Below are positions 6,936-22,624 of a DNA stretch of 64,000 nucleotides, piece after piece. The notes under the pieces were generated by a model. The model saw only the letters and a program-made list of their open reading frames with translations, was not told the DNA's origin and ran no database searches. The stretch is taken from the NCBI RefSeq assembly GCF_000384295.1, contig NZ_KB913037.1, positions 3,954,649 through 4,018,648 of the forward strand, in the 5' to 3' direction. Position 1 is the stretch's first letter. Each line of letters starts with the position of its first letter. The position numbers were made by a program, and so were the translations under genes. The DNA comes from Amycolatopsis balhimycina FH 1894 (lineage in GTDB: Bacteria; Actinomycetota; Actinomycetes; Mycobacteriales; Pseudonocardiaceae).

Positions 6936-9125
6936 TCACCGCGCCGGCGCCGGGACCTCGGCGAGCCCGGTCAGGGCTTGCGGCAGCGGGTTCCGGTGCA
7001 GGACGCCGAGGCGCTGCGTCGCGCGGGTCAGCGCGACGTAGAGCTCCGCCGCGCCGCGGGGGCCGTCGGCGAGGATCCGGTCGGGGTCCACGACCAGGAC
7101 GGCGTCGTACTCCAGGCCCTTCGTCTCGGACGCTGTCACCGCGCCCGGCACGTCCGGCGGCCCGATCACGACGCTGGTGCCTTCGCGGCCGGCTTCCTCA
7201 CGAACGAACTCCTCGACGGCCGCGGCCAGCTCGTCGCCGGTGACCCGCCGCGCCCACGGCCGGACGCCGGACGCGCGGACCGACTCCGGCGGCCGGACGT
7301 CCGGGGCGAAGCCGGCGAGCACCGCGGCAGCGACGGCCATGATCTCCGCCGGGGTGCGGTAGTTCACCGACAGCGAACGGTAGACCCAGCGGCCCGCCAC
7401 ATACGGGTCCAGCATCGAGCCCCACGCCCTCGCCCCGGCCTCCGAGCGGCGCTGGGCGAGGTCGCCCACCACCGTGAAGGACCGGCCGGGGCAGCGCCGC
7501 ATCAGTGCCCGCCAGTCCATTTCGGACAGTTCCTGGGCCTCGTCGACCACGACGTGCCGGTAGGTCCAGTCCCGGTCCGTGGTGGCGCGCTCGACGAGGG
7601 TCCGGGTGTCGGTCTCGACGAAGCGGTCGGCGAGGTCCTCGGCGCCGAGCAGGTCGCTGGCGATCAGGCCGATGTCCTCGTCGACGTCCTGCCGCTCGAT
7701 GAGGTTGTCCAGCACGTGCGCGGCGTACGCGGCCTTGGCCCGGCGTTCCCGTTCGGCGGCGCGCTCGGCCGCCCGGTCGGCGGTCTTGTCCCGGCCGAGC
7801 AGATCGATCAGCTCGTCGAGCAGCGGCACGTCCGACACCGTCCACGCGTCGCCTTCGGTGCGGGCCAGCGCATCGCCGGCGCCGGCCGCGCGCAGCCGTT
7901 CGGGCGACGAGTACAGCTGCGCCAGCAGGGTTTCCGGGGTCAGGATCGGCCAGAGCTCGTCGAGCGCCTTGGTGAACGCCTGGTCGGCGATGAGATCCTT
8001 CAGCAGTTCCGCCCGGAAGTTCTCCCATTCTTCACGGTCTTCGCGACGCAGCCAGCCCCGCCCGATCCGGCCCATCGCCCGTTCGGTCAGCACGTACGTG
8101 ACGATGTCGGTGAACACCGCGCGGGCTTCGTTGTGCGCCAGCCCGCTGTCCCGCGCCTCCTGCCGGGCCCACTCCGCGGTCTCGGCGTCGATCCGCACGG
8201 TGACCTCCCGCAGCTGGATCGGCACGGGCTCCGCCGGCAGCCGTTGCCGGTCGGCGATGGCCGCCGCGAGCACGTCCAGGATCTGCCGCGATCCCTTGAG
8301 CCGCGCGGCTTCCGGCGCGTCCTCGGCCGTGACGCGCAGGCCGGGCACGAGGTCACCGGTCGTCATGAACACGACGTCGGTCTCGCCGAGTGACGGCAGC
8401 ACGCGGCCGATGTGGTTCAGGAACGCCGGGTTGGGCCCGACGACGAGCGCGCCGTGGCGTTCCATCCGCTCCCGCTGGGTGTAGAGCAGGTAGGCGACGC
8501 GGTGCAGCGCCACCACCGTCTTCCCGGTGCCCGGGCCGCCTTCGATCACCAGCACGCCCGGGTGGTCGAGCCGGATGATCTCGTCCTGCTCGGCCTGGAT
8601 CGTCGCCACGATGTCGCGCATGCCTTCACCACGCGGCGCGTTGACGGCCGCGAGCAGCGCGGCGTCACCCTGCGCCTCGTCGCCCGGACGGCCGAGCACC
8701 TCGTCGGTGAAGTCGACGACCTTCCTGCCGTGCGTATGGAACTGCCGACGGCGGCGCATGTTCTCCGGATTCGCGCCGGTGGCGGTGTAGAACGGCCGCG
8801 ACGCCGGCGCCCGCCAGTCGAGCAGCACCGGTTCGTGGTCGTTCTCCTCGTCGAAGAGCCCGATCCGGCCGATGTAGCCGGTTTCCCCGGAAACGGCGTC
8901 CAGCCGGCCGAAGCACAACCCGTTGTCGACGACGTCCAGCCGTCGCACCTCCCGGCTCAGCGTGCGCACCCGGACGTCCCGTTCCATGGCACCGAGGTCG
9001 TTGCCGCCCAGCGCCGCCTGGTACTCACCCCGCACGCGTTCCCGCTCGGCGTCGAGCCGCGTGTAGAGCCCGGCGACGTACTCCCGTTCGGCGTGCAGTT
9101 CGGTTTCGTGTTCCTGAACTGTCAT
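6936..9125 (-). CDS. helR: HelR, HelD-type helicase-like RNA polymerase protection protein
   Basis: This 729-residue protein belongs to the UvrD/Rep-like superfamily 1 branch that contains HelD and HelR. It starts with a charged coiled-coil (residues 1-65), which in HelD proteins enters the RNA polymerase secondary channel. A family block follows (DEENDHEPVLLDWRAPASRP), then Walker A GGPGTGKT at 196-203, the late motif SETKGLEYD and motif VI YVALTRATQRL. HelR proteins displace rifamycins from RNA polymerase and confer tolerance (known for Streptomyces and Mycobacterium abscessus). The ATG follows GAGGGGAAC, 9 bp after the rox stop, so the two are coupled. Operon context and the upstream RAE favour HelR over a housekeeping HelD. 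Confidence 0.88.
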   Translation of the reverse strand: MTVQEHETELHAEREYVAGLYTRLDAERERVRGEYQAALGGNDLGAMERDVRVRTLSREVRRLDVVDNGLCFGRLDAVSGETGYIGRIGLFDEENDHEPVLLDWRAPASRPFYTATGANPENMRRRRQFHTHGRKVVDFTDEVLGRPGDEAQGDAALLAAVNAPRGEGMRDIVATIQAEQDEIIRLDHPGVLVIEGGPGTGKTVVALHRVAYLLYTQRERMERHGALVVGPNPAFLNHIGRVLPSLGETDVVFMTTGDLVPGLRVTAEDAPEAARLKGSRQILDVLAAAIADRQRLPAEPVPIQLREVTVRIDAETAEWARQEARDSGLAHNEARAVFTDIVTYVLTERAMGRIGRGWLRREDREEWENFRAELLKDLIADQAFTKALDELWPILTPETLLAQLYSSPERLRAAGAGDALARTEGDAWTVSDVPLLDELIDLLGRDKTADRAAERAAERERRAKAAYAAHVLDNLIERQDVDEDIGLIASDLLGAEDLADRFVETDTRTLVERATTDRDWTYRHVVVDEAQELSEMDWRALMRRCPGRSFTVVGDLAQRRSEAGARAWGSMLDPYVAGRWVYRSLSVNYRTPAEIMAVAAAVLAGFAPDVRPPESVRASGVRPWARRVTGDELAAAVEEFVREEAGREGTSVVIGPPDVPGAVTASETKGLEYDAVLVVDPDRILADGPRGAAELYVALTRATQRLGVLHRNPLPQALTGLAEVPAPAR

Positions 9126-9134
9126 AAGTTCCCC

Positions 9135-11962
<2,828 letters not shown>

Positions 11963-11982
11963 TCGCAAAACCCCCGATATTT

Positions 11983-12013
11983 CGTCCTGAGCCGGGGTGT
12001 CCGGCTCAGGACG
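11983..12013 (-). promoter_or_regulatory. Perfect 13-bp hairpin in the rgt leader
   Basis: CGTCCTGAGCCGG (11983-11995) and CCGGCTCAGGACG (12001-12013) pair perfectly around a 5-nt loop. The hairpin lies between the RAE and the rgt start, 20 bp before the GTG. On the minus strand it is followed by AAATATC and no run of T, so it looks more like a leader or attenuator structure than a classical terminator. Confidence 0.7.
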
Positions 12014-12031
12014 ACGATTTTGCGGGACAAC

Positions 12032-12054
12032 GGGGGTCTTGCGGCAAGCCCCCC
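12032..12054 (-). promoter_or_regulatory. Rifamycin-associated element (RAE)
   Basis: This is a 23-bp near-perfect inverted repeat: GGGGGTCTTGC (12032-12042), a central G, then GCAAGCCCCCC (12044-12054), with one mismatched pair. It closely matches the conserved RAE palindrome (core CTTGCGGCAAG flanked by G and C runs) that precedes rifamycin-inactivation genes (rgt, rph, arr, rox, helR) in actinomycetes and is needed for induction by rifamycins. It lies 70 bp before the rgt start. A TATAGC sequence just upstream on the minus strand (12057-12062) is a possible -10 element. Confidence 0.85.
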
Positions 12055-12150
12055 TGTGCGCTATACGTTAAACATGGAGGGAGTTGGTTTTCCGCTCCTC
12101 CTGTTTCCCAGCCGCCTTCGCATGCCCCTCTTCCGGGCACGTTTGCGCAG

Positions 12151-12714
12151 CTAGCGGCGGCCACCCCAGCCCGTGTAGGACACCACTCCGAGCACCGCGA
12201 GCACCACCGCCGTCCAGGTGGCCGGCGCCGTTTCCGGGGACTGCAGGAGCCACGCCGTGACGCGGCTCACTGTCGAACCGTCGTGCGGGACGAACGGGCT
12301 GACGGCGTACCACGCCAGCGGGAGCGTCCAGCCGAACTGGCCGCCGGCGAAGGTCGCCGCCAAGCCGGCCAGGCCCGCCAGACCCGCCGCGTCACGCACG
12401 ACGATCGCCAGGTCGACCGCGGACGGGCCCAGCTCCTGCACCCCCAGCACCAGTGCCCCGGCCACGACACCGATCAGCGCCAGGTGCGCGAACCGCCGGA
12501 CCGGCCACGGCAGGGCCGCGGTCCGGTCGAGGTCGGTGTCCTGGCCGCTCAGCCCGATCGCCGCCACCGCGACCGCGGCGGTGAGCGTCAACGCGACCAG
12601 GATCGGGGTCCAGGAGTCCCGGCCCAGGAACCACACCCCGAACGTCACCGCGAGCACGGCTGCGGCCGCCGCCGGCAGCTGCCGCGACCGGGCGTACAAG
12701 ACCGCCCACCTCAT
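12151..12714 (-). CDS. Integral membrane protein of the ABC exporter operon (permease subunit 2)
   Basis: This is a 187-residue hydrophobic protein with about five predicted spans; examples are AAAAAVLAVTFGVWFL, WTPILVALTLTAAVAVAAIGL and FAHLALIGVVAGALVLGVQ. The ATG at 12714 overlaps the stop of the upstream permease gene (ATGA), which fixes the start despite a longer open frame. No enzymatic motif is seen. Position and coupling make it the second membrane component of the ABC system encoded just upstream. It is the last gene of the sigma-led operon; 89 bp separate its end from the 3' side of the rgt promoter region. Confidence 0.72.
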   Translation of the reverse strand: MRWAVLYARSRQLPAAAAAVLAVTFGVWFLGRDSWTPILVALTLTAAVAVAAIGLSGQDTDLDRTAALPWPVRRFAHLALIGVVAGALVLGVQELGPSAVDLAIVVRDAAGLAGLAGLAATFAGGQFGWTLPLAWYAVSPFVPHDGSTVSRVTAWLLQSPETAPATWTAVVLAVLGVVSYTGWGGRR

Positions 12715-14069
12715 TGCAGGGCTCCCGGCACCAGCGTGTCGAGCGGGTCGCCCTGGCACGTCAGCAACGCCTGCCGCAGCGCGGCGACCCGCGCGAACCG
12801 GACGTCCGGCGGGAGGGCGCGGAACTTTTCCCACGCCTCCGCAATGGGGCCGGATTGGGGCTTCAACCATCTCCCGGTGGACTCGGGCAGCGATTTCAGC
12901 TCCCCGGTGAAGTACGCCGCCGCGATCATCCGGGCGCCCACGTCGGACACGCTGGCGGCGTTCTCCCCTTCGCAGGAAGGCACGCCCGCACCGGACAGCA
13001 CCGCCACCCGCAGCGCGCTCGCGTCCGCCGTCAGCAGTTCGCCGTTGCGCTGGAAGTCCAGGTAGACGACGCCGGCGTCACGCCGGACGCGCTCGGTCAC
13101 GGAGACGGGCTCGACCTGTTCCTCGATCAGCGTCGGCGCTCCGGGCAGCTTCGCCAGCATCGCCAGTGCTTCGCGTCCCGGGCCCGCCAACGCGGCGAGC
13201 CGGTCGCGATGCAGTTCCGCGACGCAGATCGGGCCGTCGCAGACCTTCCGCGCGGCGAAGCGGTCCGTGGCGAGTGCGTCGCCGGGCACCGCGGGAAACA
13301 GCGGCACCGCGATCGCGGCGCCCGCGACGAGCGGCAGCAGGCTCAGCAGCCGTGCTCGCGCGGAGTTCACCGCCAGCAGCAGGAAGCCGGTCGCGGCGAG
13401 GCCGAGGAACCAGACGGCCTGCCCGATGTCGAGCGACGTCGTGGTCGTCACCATCGAGCCCCGCGGCTCGGCGAGCACCGGGGCCAGCGGGCCGGCGCGG
13501 ACGGGCAGGACCGCGCCCGGCACCGGTTCGAGCGACATCCAGCAGAGTGTCGTCCCGACCAGCGTCAGCACGGCCAGCCCGGGCGCGGCCAGCGGATGCG
13601 GCAGCAGCCGTCCGACCGCCAGCCCCAGCCAGCTCCCGGCGACGACGCCGAGCAGCCCGACGAGGAGTACCGGCACGAAACTCGGCGAGAAGAAGCCGTT
13701 GTGCGCGAAGACTTCGACGACGCCAACGCCGAACACGACCAGGTAGCCCAGCGCGGTCGACGCACCGACGGCGCCGGCCAGCCTCGCCACCCGCTGCCGG
13801 CCGGGCCGCGGTGTCGTCGCGAGCAGTTCGGTCATGCCGGAGCGGCTGTCGCGCATGCCCTGGATCGCCCCGGCGCCGACCACGATCGGCCACAGGATCT
13901 GCAGCAGGAACCGGGCCCAGAGTGCGGTGGTCGTCGTGTTCGCCGTCCACGGCGCCGGCACCTTCCACCACGGCCCGGACAGCAGGAACAGGAACCCGAG
14001 CGCGACGGCGACCACGGCGAGCCCGGCCCAGGGCGCGATCGAGCGCCGCAGTTCGGTGCGCAGGATCAT
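12711..14069 (-). CDS. ABC-2-type membrane permease with extracytoplasmic C-terminal part
   Basis: This is a 452-residue protein. Roughly the first 260 residues hold about six membrane segments, starting APWAGLAVVAVALGFLFLL, with the ABC-2-like MRDSRSGMTELLATTP loop. The last 180 residues are hydrophilic with several cysteines (KVCDGPICVAEL, PSCEGENA), probably outside the membrane. It is presumably the main export channel driven by the ATPase at 14188-14991. The ATG at 14069 overlaps the stop of the 40-codon repeat ORF, and its own stop overlaps the next gene. The substrate is unknown. Confidence 0.75.
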   Translation of the reverse strand: MILRTELRRSIAPWAGLAVVAVALGFLFLLSGPWWKVPAPWTANTTTTALWARFLLQILWPIVVGAGAIQGMRDSRSGMTELLATTPRPGRQRVARLAGAVGASTALGYLVVFGVGVVEVFAHNGFFSPSFVPVLLVGLLGVVAGSWLGLAVGRLLPHPLAAPGLAVLTLVGTTLCWMSLEPVPGAVLPVRAGPLAPVLAEPRGSMVTTTTSLDIGQAVWFLGLAATGFLLLAVNSARARLLSLLPLVAGAAIAVPLFPAVPGDALATDRFAARKVCDGPICVAELHRDRLAALAGPGREALAMLAKLPGAPTLIEEQVEPVSVTERVRRDAGVVYLDFQRNGELLTADASALRVAVLSGAGVPSCEGENAASVSDVGARMIAAAYFTGELKSLPESTGRWLKPQSGPIAEAWEKFRALPPDVRFARVAALRQALLTCQGDPLDTLVPGALQ

Positions 14070-14188
14070 CGCCCCACCCCGACCACGACCGGCACCCCGC
14101 GTGTCGACCCTTCAATCACGCGTGTCGACCCTTCAGACACACGCGTCGACCCTTCGATCACGAGCCGGCCTTCCGTGTGTGCGGACAT
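14066..14188 (-). CDS. 40-residue repeat ORF fitted between ATPase and permease genes (MIRU-like)
   Basis: This reading frame begins at an ATG that overlaps the ATPase stop (TGATG) and ends in a TGA that overlaps the permease ATG (ATGA), so ribosomes could pass straight through. The product is MSAHTEGRLV followed by three EGSTR units (EGSTRVS, EGSTRVI, EGSTRG) encoded by 21-bp repeats. In mycobacteria, MIRU elements encode small ORFs joined to both neighbours in just this way. The peptide may have no function of its own; keeping translation coupled could be the point (inference). Confidence 0.6.
   Translation of the reverse strand: MSAHTEGRLVIEGSTRVSEGSTRVIEGSTRGVPVVVGVGR
14093..14155. repeat. 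21-bp tandem repeat, three copies
   Basis: Three 21-bp units run at 14093-14113, 14114-14134 and 14135-14155, with a partial fourth to 14162. The plus-strand unit is AATCACGCGTGTCGACCCTTC with a few changes. Read on the minus strand it is seven codons. The same unit, reversed, makes the array at 50790-50957. Confidence 0.9.
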
Positions 14189-14991
14189 CACCACTCCCCC
14201 TTGCCCGGCTCGTGGTTCAGCAGAGCCGCGTAGCCGCGTTCGATGGGACTGTCGCCGACGTGGTCCGGGGTGCCCGCCGCGGCCAGCCCGTCCGGAGTGC
14301 CCTGGAACACGAGCTTGCCCGCGGCGAACAGCACGACGTCGGTGCACGCCGTCGCGACGTCTTCGACCAGGTGCGTCGAGATCAGCACGCACGAGTCGTG
14401 GCCCAGCTCGCCGACCAGCTCGCGGAAACGCACCCGCTGCGCCGGGTCGAGGCCGGCCGTCGGCTCGTCGAGCAGCAGGACGTCGGGGTCGTTGACGATC
14501 GCCTGCGCGATCCCGACCCGCCGCACCATGCCGCCCGACAGCGTCTTCATGCGGTCGTCGGCGCGGTCGGCGAGGCCGACGCGCTCCACCGCCCGCTGCA
14601 CCGCACCTGGAATGTCCTTTTTGGACATCTCCTTGAGCCACGCCATGTACTCGACGAACTCCCGCACGGTGAACCGCTTGTAGTACCCGAAGTTCTGGGG
14701 CAGGTAGCCGATCCGGCGGCGCAGCTCCCGCTGGCCGGTGTGCCCTCCGGCCGGCGCCCCGAGGAGCGTCAGCGTGCCTTCGGCCGGCCGCAGCACCGTC
14801 GCCAGCGCCCGGATCAGCGTCGTCTTGCCCGCGCCGTTCGGCCCGAGCAACCCGTGGACCCCCTTGCCGAGGGACAGGTCCAGCCCGTCCACGGCCATCT
14901 TCCGCCGCCCCACCCGCACCTTCAGTCCCTGCGCCCGGATTTCCCAGGCGTAGGTCGTCGGCGCGACCTCGGCGGCTCCTACTGCCCGCAT
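14188..14991 (-). CDS. ABC transporter ATP-binding protein
   Basis: This is a 267-residue ATPase subunit. Walker A is GPNGAGKTT at about residue 50, then a Q-loop (YLPQNFG), signature LSGGMVRR, Walker B VLLLDEPTAGLD and switch His in STHLVEDV. The set is complete, so it should power export through the two membrane proteins downstream. It resembles the bacitracin/lantibiotic and Na-export type ATPases of ABC-2 systems. The ATG at 14991 follows AGGGAGGACAAG, 10 bp after the anti-sigma stop. Its stop overlaps the start of the 40-codon repeat ORF. An envelope-stress or antimicrobial-peptide export role fits the sigma/anti-sigma setting (inference). Confidence 0.9.
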   Translation of the reverse strand: MRAVGAAEVAPTTYAWEIRAQGLKVRVGRRKMAVDGLDLSLGKGVHGLLGPNGAGKTTLIRALATVLRPAEGTLTLLGAPAGGHTGQRELRRRIGYLPQNFGYYKRFTVREFVEYMAWLKEMSKKDIPGAVQRAVERVGLADRADDRMKTLSGGMVRRVGIAQAIVNDPDVLLLDEPTAGLDPAQRVRFRELVGELGHDSCVLISTHLVEDVATACTDVVLFAAGKLVFQGTPDGLAAAGTPDHVGDSPIERGYAALLNHEPGKGEW

Positions 14992-15001
14992 CTTGTCCTC
15001 C

Positions 15002-15826
15002 CTAGTGATGAGCGCCGAGCCGGGTGAACGCCGCCCTGCGCAGGACGACGACCACCGTGGTCAGCGCGAAGATCCCCGCCCACACCGGCAGCGCACCGGT
15101 GCTGAGCGCAAACGTTTGCCCCGGCTGGGCGAAGGACGGCAGCACGACGATCGCCATCCACACCGCGATCAGTGCGTACGCCGCCCTGCTGATCCCGATC
15201 ACCCCGCCGAGCGCCAGCGTGCCGGTGGTGAAGGCCAGGCTCGGCAGCAGCCAGAGCGCGGACCCGGTACCGGTCAGCCACCCGGCGACGCCGAGCACCG
15301 GCAGGACGGCGGCGAGCACCGCCACTGTCCGCCGGACGATCAGGTAGAGCCCAGCCCGCGGCGTCGCGGTCACGACCTCGTAGGCCGGGTCGAGCCCCCT
15401 CGCCCACGACGCGGCGACCCCGAGCACCGGCAGCACCGGGGCGAAGAGCTGCACCGCCGTGACGTCGAGCGCCGCGCGCCAGATCTGGTCGAGCAGCACC
15501 GCGGCCAGCGTGACCACCGCGATCATCGCCAGCCACGGCGCCATCGCCGGGGTGACCCACGTGACGAGCCACCGCCGCCACCGCTGGAACCGCCGTGGCC
15601 GCGGCGACGGCTGGGGCGCGTGGAACGGGACACCCGACAATTCGATCCGGTCCGCGAGCCGGGACCAGACGAAGTCCACCACCGGCTGGACGGGCGCCAC
15701 CTCGGCAAGCCGCGCCCGGCACTCCGCGCAGGTCTCGAGGTGGGCTTCGAGACCCCACAGCTCGTCACCCGGGAGGTCGTCACCCGCGACGTACGCGGCG
15801 ATGAGCCGGTCCGGTGCATGGTTCAT
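15002..15826 (-). CDS. Membrane-anchored zinc-finger anti-sigma factor
   Basis: This is a 274-residue protein. The N-terminal HLETCAECRARL (about residues 31-42) gives the HxxxCxxC signature of zinc anti-sigma domains. About six hydrophobic segments follow from residue 88 (WLAMIAVVTLAAVLL onwards), more than the single span of most anti-sigma factors. It should hold the ECF sigma factor inactive at the membrane. The ATG overlaps the stop of the sigma gene (ATGA), as is usual for such pairs, which settles the start against a longer upstream frame. The polytopic part may sense the membrane or the adjacent ABC transporter (inference). Confidence 0.85.
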   Translation of the reverse strand: MNHAPDRLIAAYVAGDDLPGDELWGLEAHLETCAECRARLAEVAPVQPVVDFVWSRLADRIELSGVPFHAPQPSPRPRRFQRWRRWLVTWVTPAMAPWLAMIAVVTLAAVLLDQIWRAALDVTAVQLFAPVLPVLGVAASWARGLDPAYEVVTATPRAGLYLIVRRTVAVLAAVLPVLGVAGWLTGTGSALWLLPSLAFTTGTLALGGVIGISRAAYALIAVWMAIVVLPSFAQPGQTFALSTGALPVWAGIFALTTVVVVLRRAAFTRLGAHH

Positions 15827-16380
15827 GACAGTGCCTCCCGCATCGCGATCCGCGCCCGCCGGGCGCGGGTCTTGACGGTTCCTTCCGGCAGCCCCAGCAG
15901 GACGGCGGTCTCCCGGACGGTCAGCCCGTCGAGCACCATCGCCTGCAGCACCGCCCGCAGCTCCGGTGCGAGGTCGCGCAGGGCGGCGCCGACCTCGTCG
16001 CCCATCGTCGCCGCCAGCGCCTCGTCTTCGGCCGCGGCCACCGGCGCGACGTCGAGGGCCGCTTCCGGCGGCGGCTGCGCGTGGTGCGCCCGGCGGCGGA
16101 ACGCGTCGACCAGCCGGCGCGCGGCGATCGTCCATACCCAGCCGACCGCGGTCCCGCCGGTCGAAGCACCCGCGAACGAGCCGGCCGCCCGCCAGACGGC
16201 CAGGAACGTCTCCTGCATGACCTCGGCGACGATCTGCTCGTCCGCGCACCGGCGGCGCAGGCGCACGACGAGCCAGGGCGACGTGCGGCGGTAGAGCTCC
16301 TCGAACGCCGCGCGGTCGCCCTTGGCCGTGCGCCGGACGAGGTGCTCCTCGTCGGCGTGCTCCAGTGGCTTCTGTCTCAC
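15823..16380 (-). CDS. ECF-family RNA polymerase sigma factor
   Basis: This is a 185-residue sigma-70 family protein of the ECF class. Region 2 is seen in FEELYRRTSPWLVVRLRRR and VMQETFLAVWR. Region 4 is seen in LDGLTVRETAVLLGLPEGTV followed by KTRARRARIAM. It directs RNA polymerase to its own operon and perhaps others. The GTG at 16380 is preferred: there is no ribosome site, and an ECF-like promoter (GAACC, 16 bp, CGTC) would start transcription just before it, so the message is probably leaderless. A TTG at 16389 would lie upstream of that start. It heads the anti-sigma/ABC operon. Confidence 0.88.
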   Translation of the reverse strand: MRQKPLEHADEEHLVRRTAKGDRAAFEELYRRTSPWLVVRLRRRCADEQIVAEVMQETFLAVWRAAGSFAGASTGGTAVGWVWTIAARRLVDAFRRRAHHAQPPPEAALDVAPVAAAEDEALAATMGDEVGAALRDLAPELRAVLQAMVLDGLTVRETAVLLGLPEGTVKTRARRARIAMREALS

Positions 16381-16389
16381 ACCAGGCAA

Positions 16390-16414
16390 GACGCCGGATG
16401 TCCGGAAACGGTTC
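16390..16414 (-). promoter_or_regulatory. Putative ECF-sigma promoter of the sigma operon
   Basis: On the minus strand, GAACC (16414-16410) and CGTC (16393-16390) are separated by 16 bp. That is the layout of many ECF sigma promoters. Transcription would begin at about 16383, next to the GTG at 16380. Confidence 0.5.
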
Positions 16415-16452
16415 TCACACGATTGTGTGCTGCGTCACATTCGGAGTCACAC

Positions 16453-17375
<923 letters not shown>

Positions 17376-17379
<4 letters not shown>

Positions 17380-18431
17380 TGCTGGGTACGACCGGAACCA
17401 CCCGGGGACAGCACGGTGCCCTGGGAACCGTCCGCGCTCGGCGCGACGTTCATGGCCACGGCGTCCCACACGCCGTACCGCTTGTTGACGCGCACACCCA
17501 GCTCGTCGAACAGCGGCTGCAGCTGCCGCATGCCGATCGCGGTCTTCGTGGACGCGTCGAGCTCCGGCGCCTTCTCCGTGGCGACGGGCTTGTCATCGGT
17601 CCGCTGCCGGATCACCGCGACGAGCCAGGCACTCTCCTGACCCGGGAACGGCATGACCACGGCCGAGCCGGTCGTCGAGCCGAAGAGCGGCGTGGTGGCG
17701 AGCGTGCCCGCCTGTGCCGCCGGCACCACGTTGCCGGCACCGACGAACCCCGGGACCGTTTCGGGGTTGCCCGACTGCTGCCGCAACGCCGTCAGGTACT
17801 GGAGGTCGGAGCCGATCCGCTTGGTCGCGGCCGCCGGGTCGGCGGCGAACTGCCGGGCGAGGTCGAAGGCCGCCTTCTTCGCTTCGGCTCCCTGGGGCGT
17901 GACGCCGGTGCCGGGGTCCGCCACCACACCGATCGACGTGTAGTCGAAGCCGACCGACAGGTTCGGGAGGATCTTGTCGGTCAGCGCCTGGGCGAGGTAG
18001 GTGTCGGTCAGTTCCTCGCGGTGGTCGCGCGCGCGGGCGACGACCTGGTTGACCGCCTGGGTCTCGTCGCTCGCGTCGGCGGGGACCGGGCCGTTGAGGG
18101 GGTCGTTCGCCAGCTGGGTGTCGATCTGCGCGTAGTTGGGGGTGATGCCGTGCTTTTCCGTGGCCTCGGCGAGCAGCTCGTGCAGGACGAGCTGGCTGAC
18201 GACGGCCCGGCCGACGACGTCGAGCTTGTGCTCACTGGCGAGCTTCCGCGCGTACGGCTGCTCGCGGACGGCCTTGTCGATCAGGTTCTGCACCTGGTCG
18301 ACGGAGATCGAGCGGTCGCCGATGATCACGGCGGCGCCGACCTGGCTGGGGCCCGAGCCGCACCCGGCGAGCAGAAGTGCACCGGCAACGACGGCGACCA
18401 GCGCGCGAGGGCGCCCCATGATCCGCATCAC
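17376..18431 (-). CDS. SurA-N-like lipoprotein (peptidyl-prolyl isomerase family)
   Basis: The product is about 351 residues, with a lipoprotein signal ending LLLAGCGSG, so it is anchored on the outer face of the membrane. The region VIIGDRSISVDQVQNLIDKAV and the following helices resemble the SurA N-terminal chaperone domain. No clear parvulin isomerase motif was found, so chaperone activity without isomerase activity is possible. The GTG at 18431 has AGAGGG eight bases upstream; an ATG one codon later is the alternative. It is coupled to mazG downstream and divergent from the gene at 18505. Confidence 0.78.
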
Positions 18432-18504
18432 AGCGCATACCCTCTCACACCATCGCACCCGAAACGCAACACCCATGGGGTGACGGCGGCGGTAATGTCG
18501 ACTT

Positions 18505-18912
18505 ATGGACCACTGGCTGACCATCGAAGTGTTCGACGGCGAGTCCACGGCTTCCTTGTGGCGGCTCGCCCGCGGTGACGCGCTCACCGAAGCGGCCCTG
18601 ACGAACGGCGCCGAGCAGTGGGTGTGGCACGAACACCGCTGGGGCGTGGTCCTGGAGATCGAGTTCGCCTCGGAGGAGCGCCGCGACGCGTTCCGGGGGT
18701 TGCCGGTCGTGACGGCGGCCCTCGACGCGGTCCCGGACCCGGCGCGCGGCCTGCTCGTGTACCCGGGACGGGGTGGGGGCTCGGGGTCGCGGATGCCCCG
18801 CAGGCCACGGCCGCTGCCCATGGCGGGAGCCGGGGCGGTTCCGGTGCCGGTCGAGTCGGTGCGGATGGGGCTGGCGGAGCCGCTGCCGCCGATGTTCAGC
18901 GAAGTCGGTTAG
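18505..18912 (+). CDS. Conserved hypothetical protein
   Basis: The product is 135 residues, starting MDHWLTIEVFDGESTASLWR. The first 85 residues are a compact acidic, Trp-rich region (QWVWHEHRWGVVLEIEF). The rest is a Gly/Pro/Arg-rich, probably disordered tail. No signal, membrane segment or known motif is visible. It is divergent from the SurA-like gene, and a hairpin lies between it and mfd, which is convergent. I do not recognise its function. Confidence 0.6.
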   Translation: MDHWLTIEVFDGESTASLWRLARGDALTEAALTNGAEQWVWHEHRWGVVLEIEFASEERRDAFRGLPVVTAALDAVPDPARGLLVYPGRGGGSGSRMPRRPRPLPMAGAGAVPVPVESVRMGLAEPLPPMFSEVG

Positions 18913-18962
18913 CGAGCCGGCTCAGGAGTTCGTGACCGACCAGAGCCGCCGGGTACGCAAAC

Positions 18963-18998
18963 CCGGCGCCACAACGAAATCTCCCGATGTGGCGCCGG
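18963..18998. terminator. Bidirectional terminator hairpin
   Basis: CCGGCGCCACA (18963-18973) pairs perfectly with TGTGGCGCCGG (18988-18998) around a 14-nt loop. It lies between the convergent gene ends at 18912 and 19005, a placement that suits termination in both directions. Confidence 0.65.
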
Positions 18999-19004
18999 TG
19001 CCCT

Positions 19005-22574
<3,570 letters not shown>

Positions 22575-22624
22575 GGCCCCCAGCCTACGTGCCACCCCCG
22601 ACAAGTCCGGATCGGCCGCGACAG

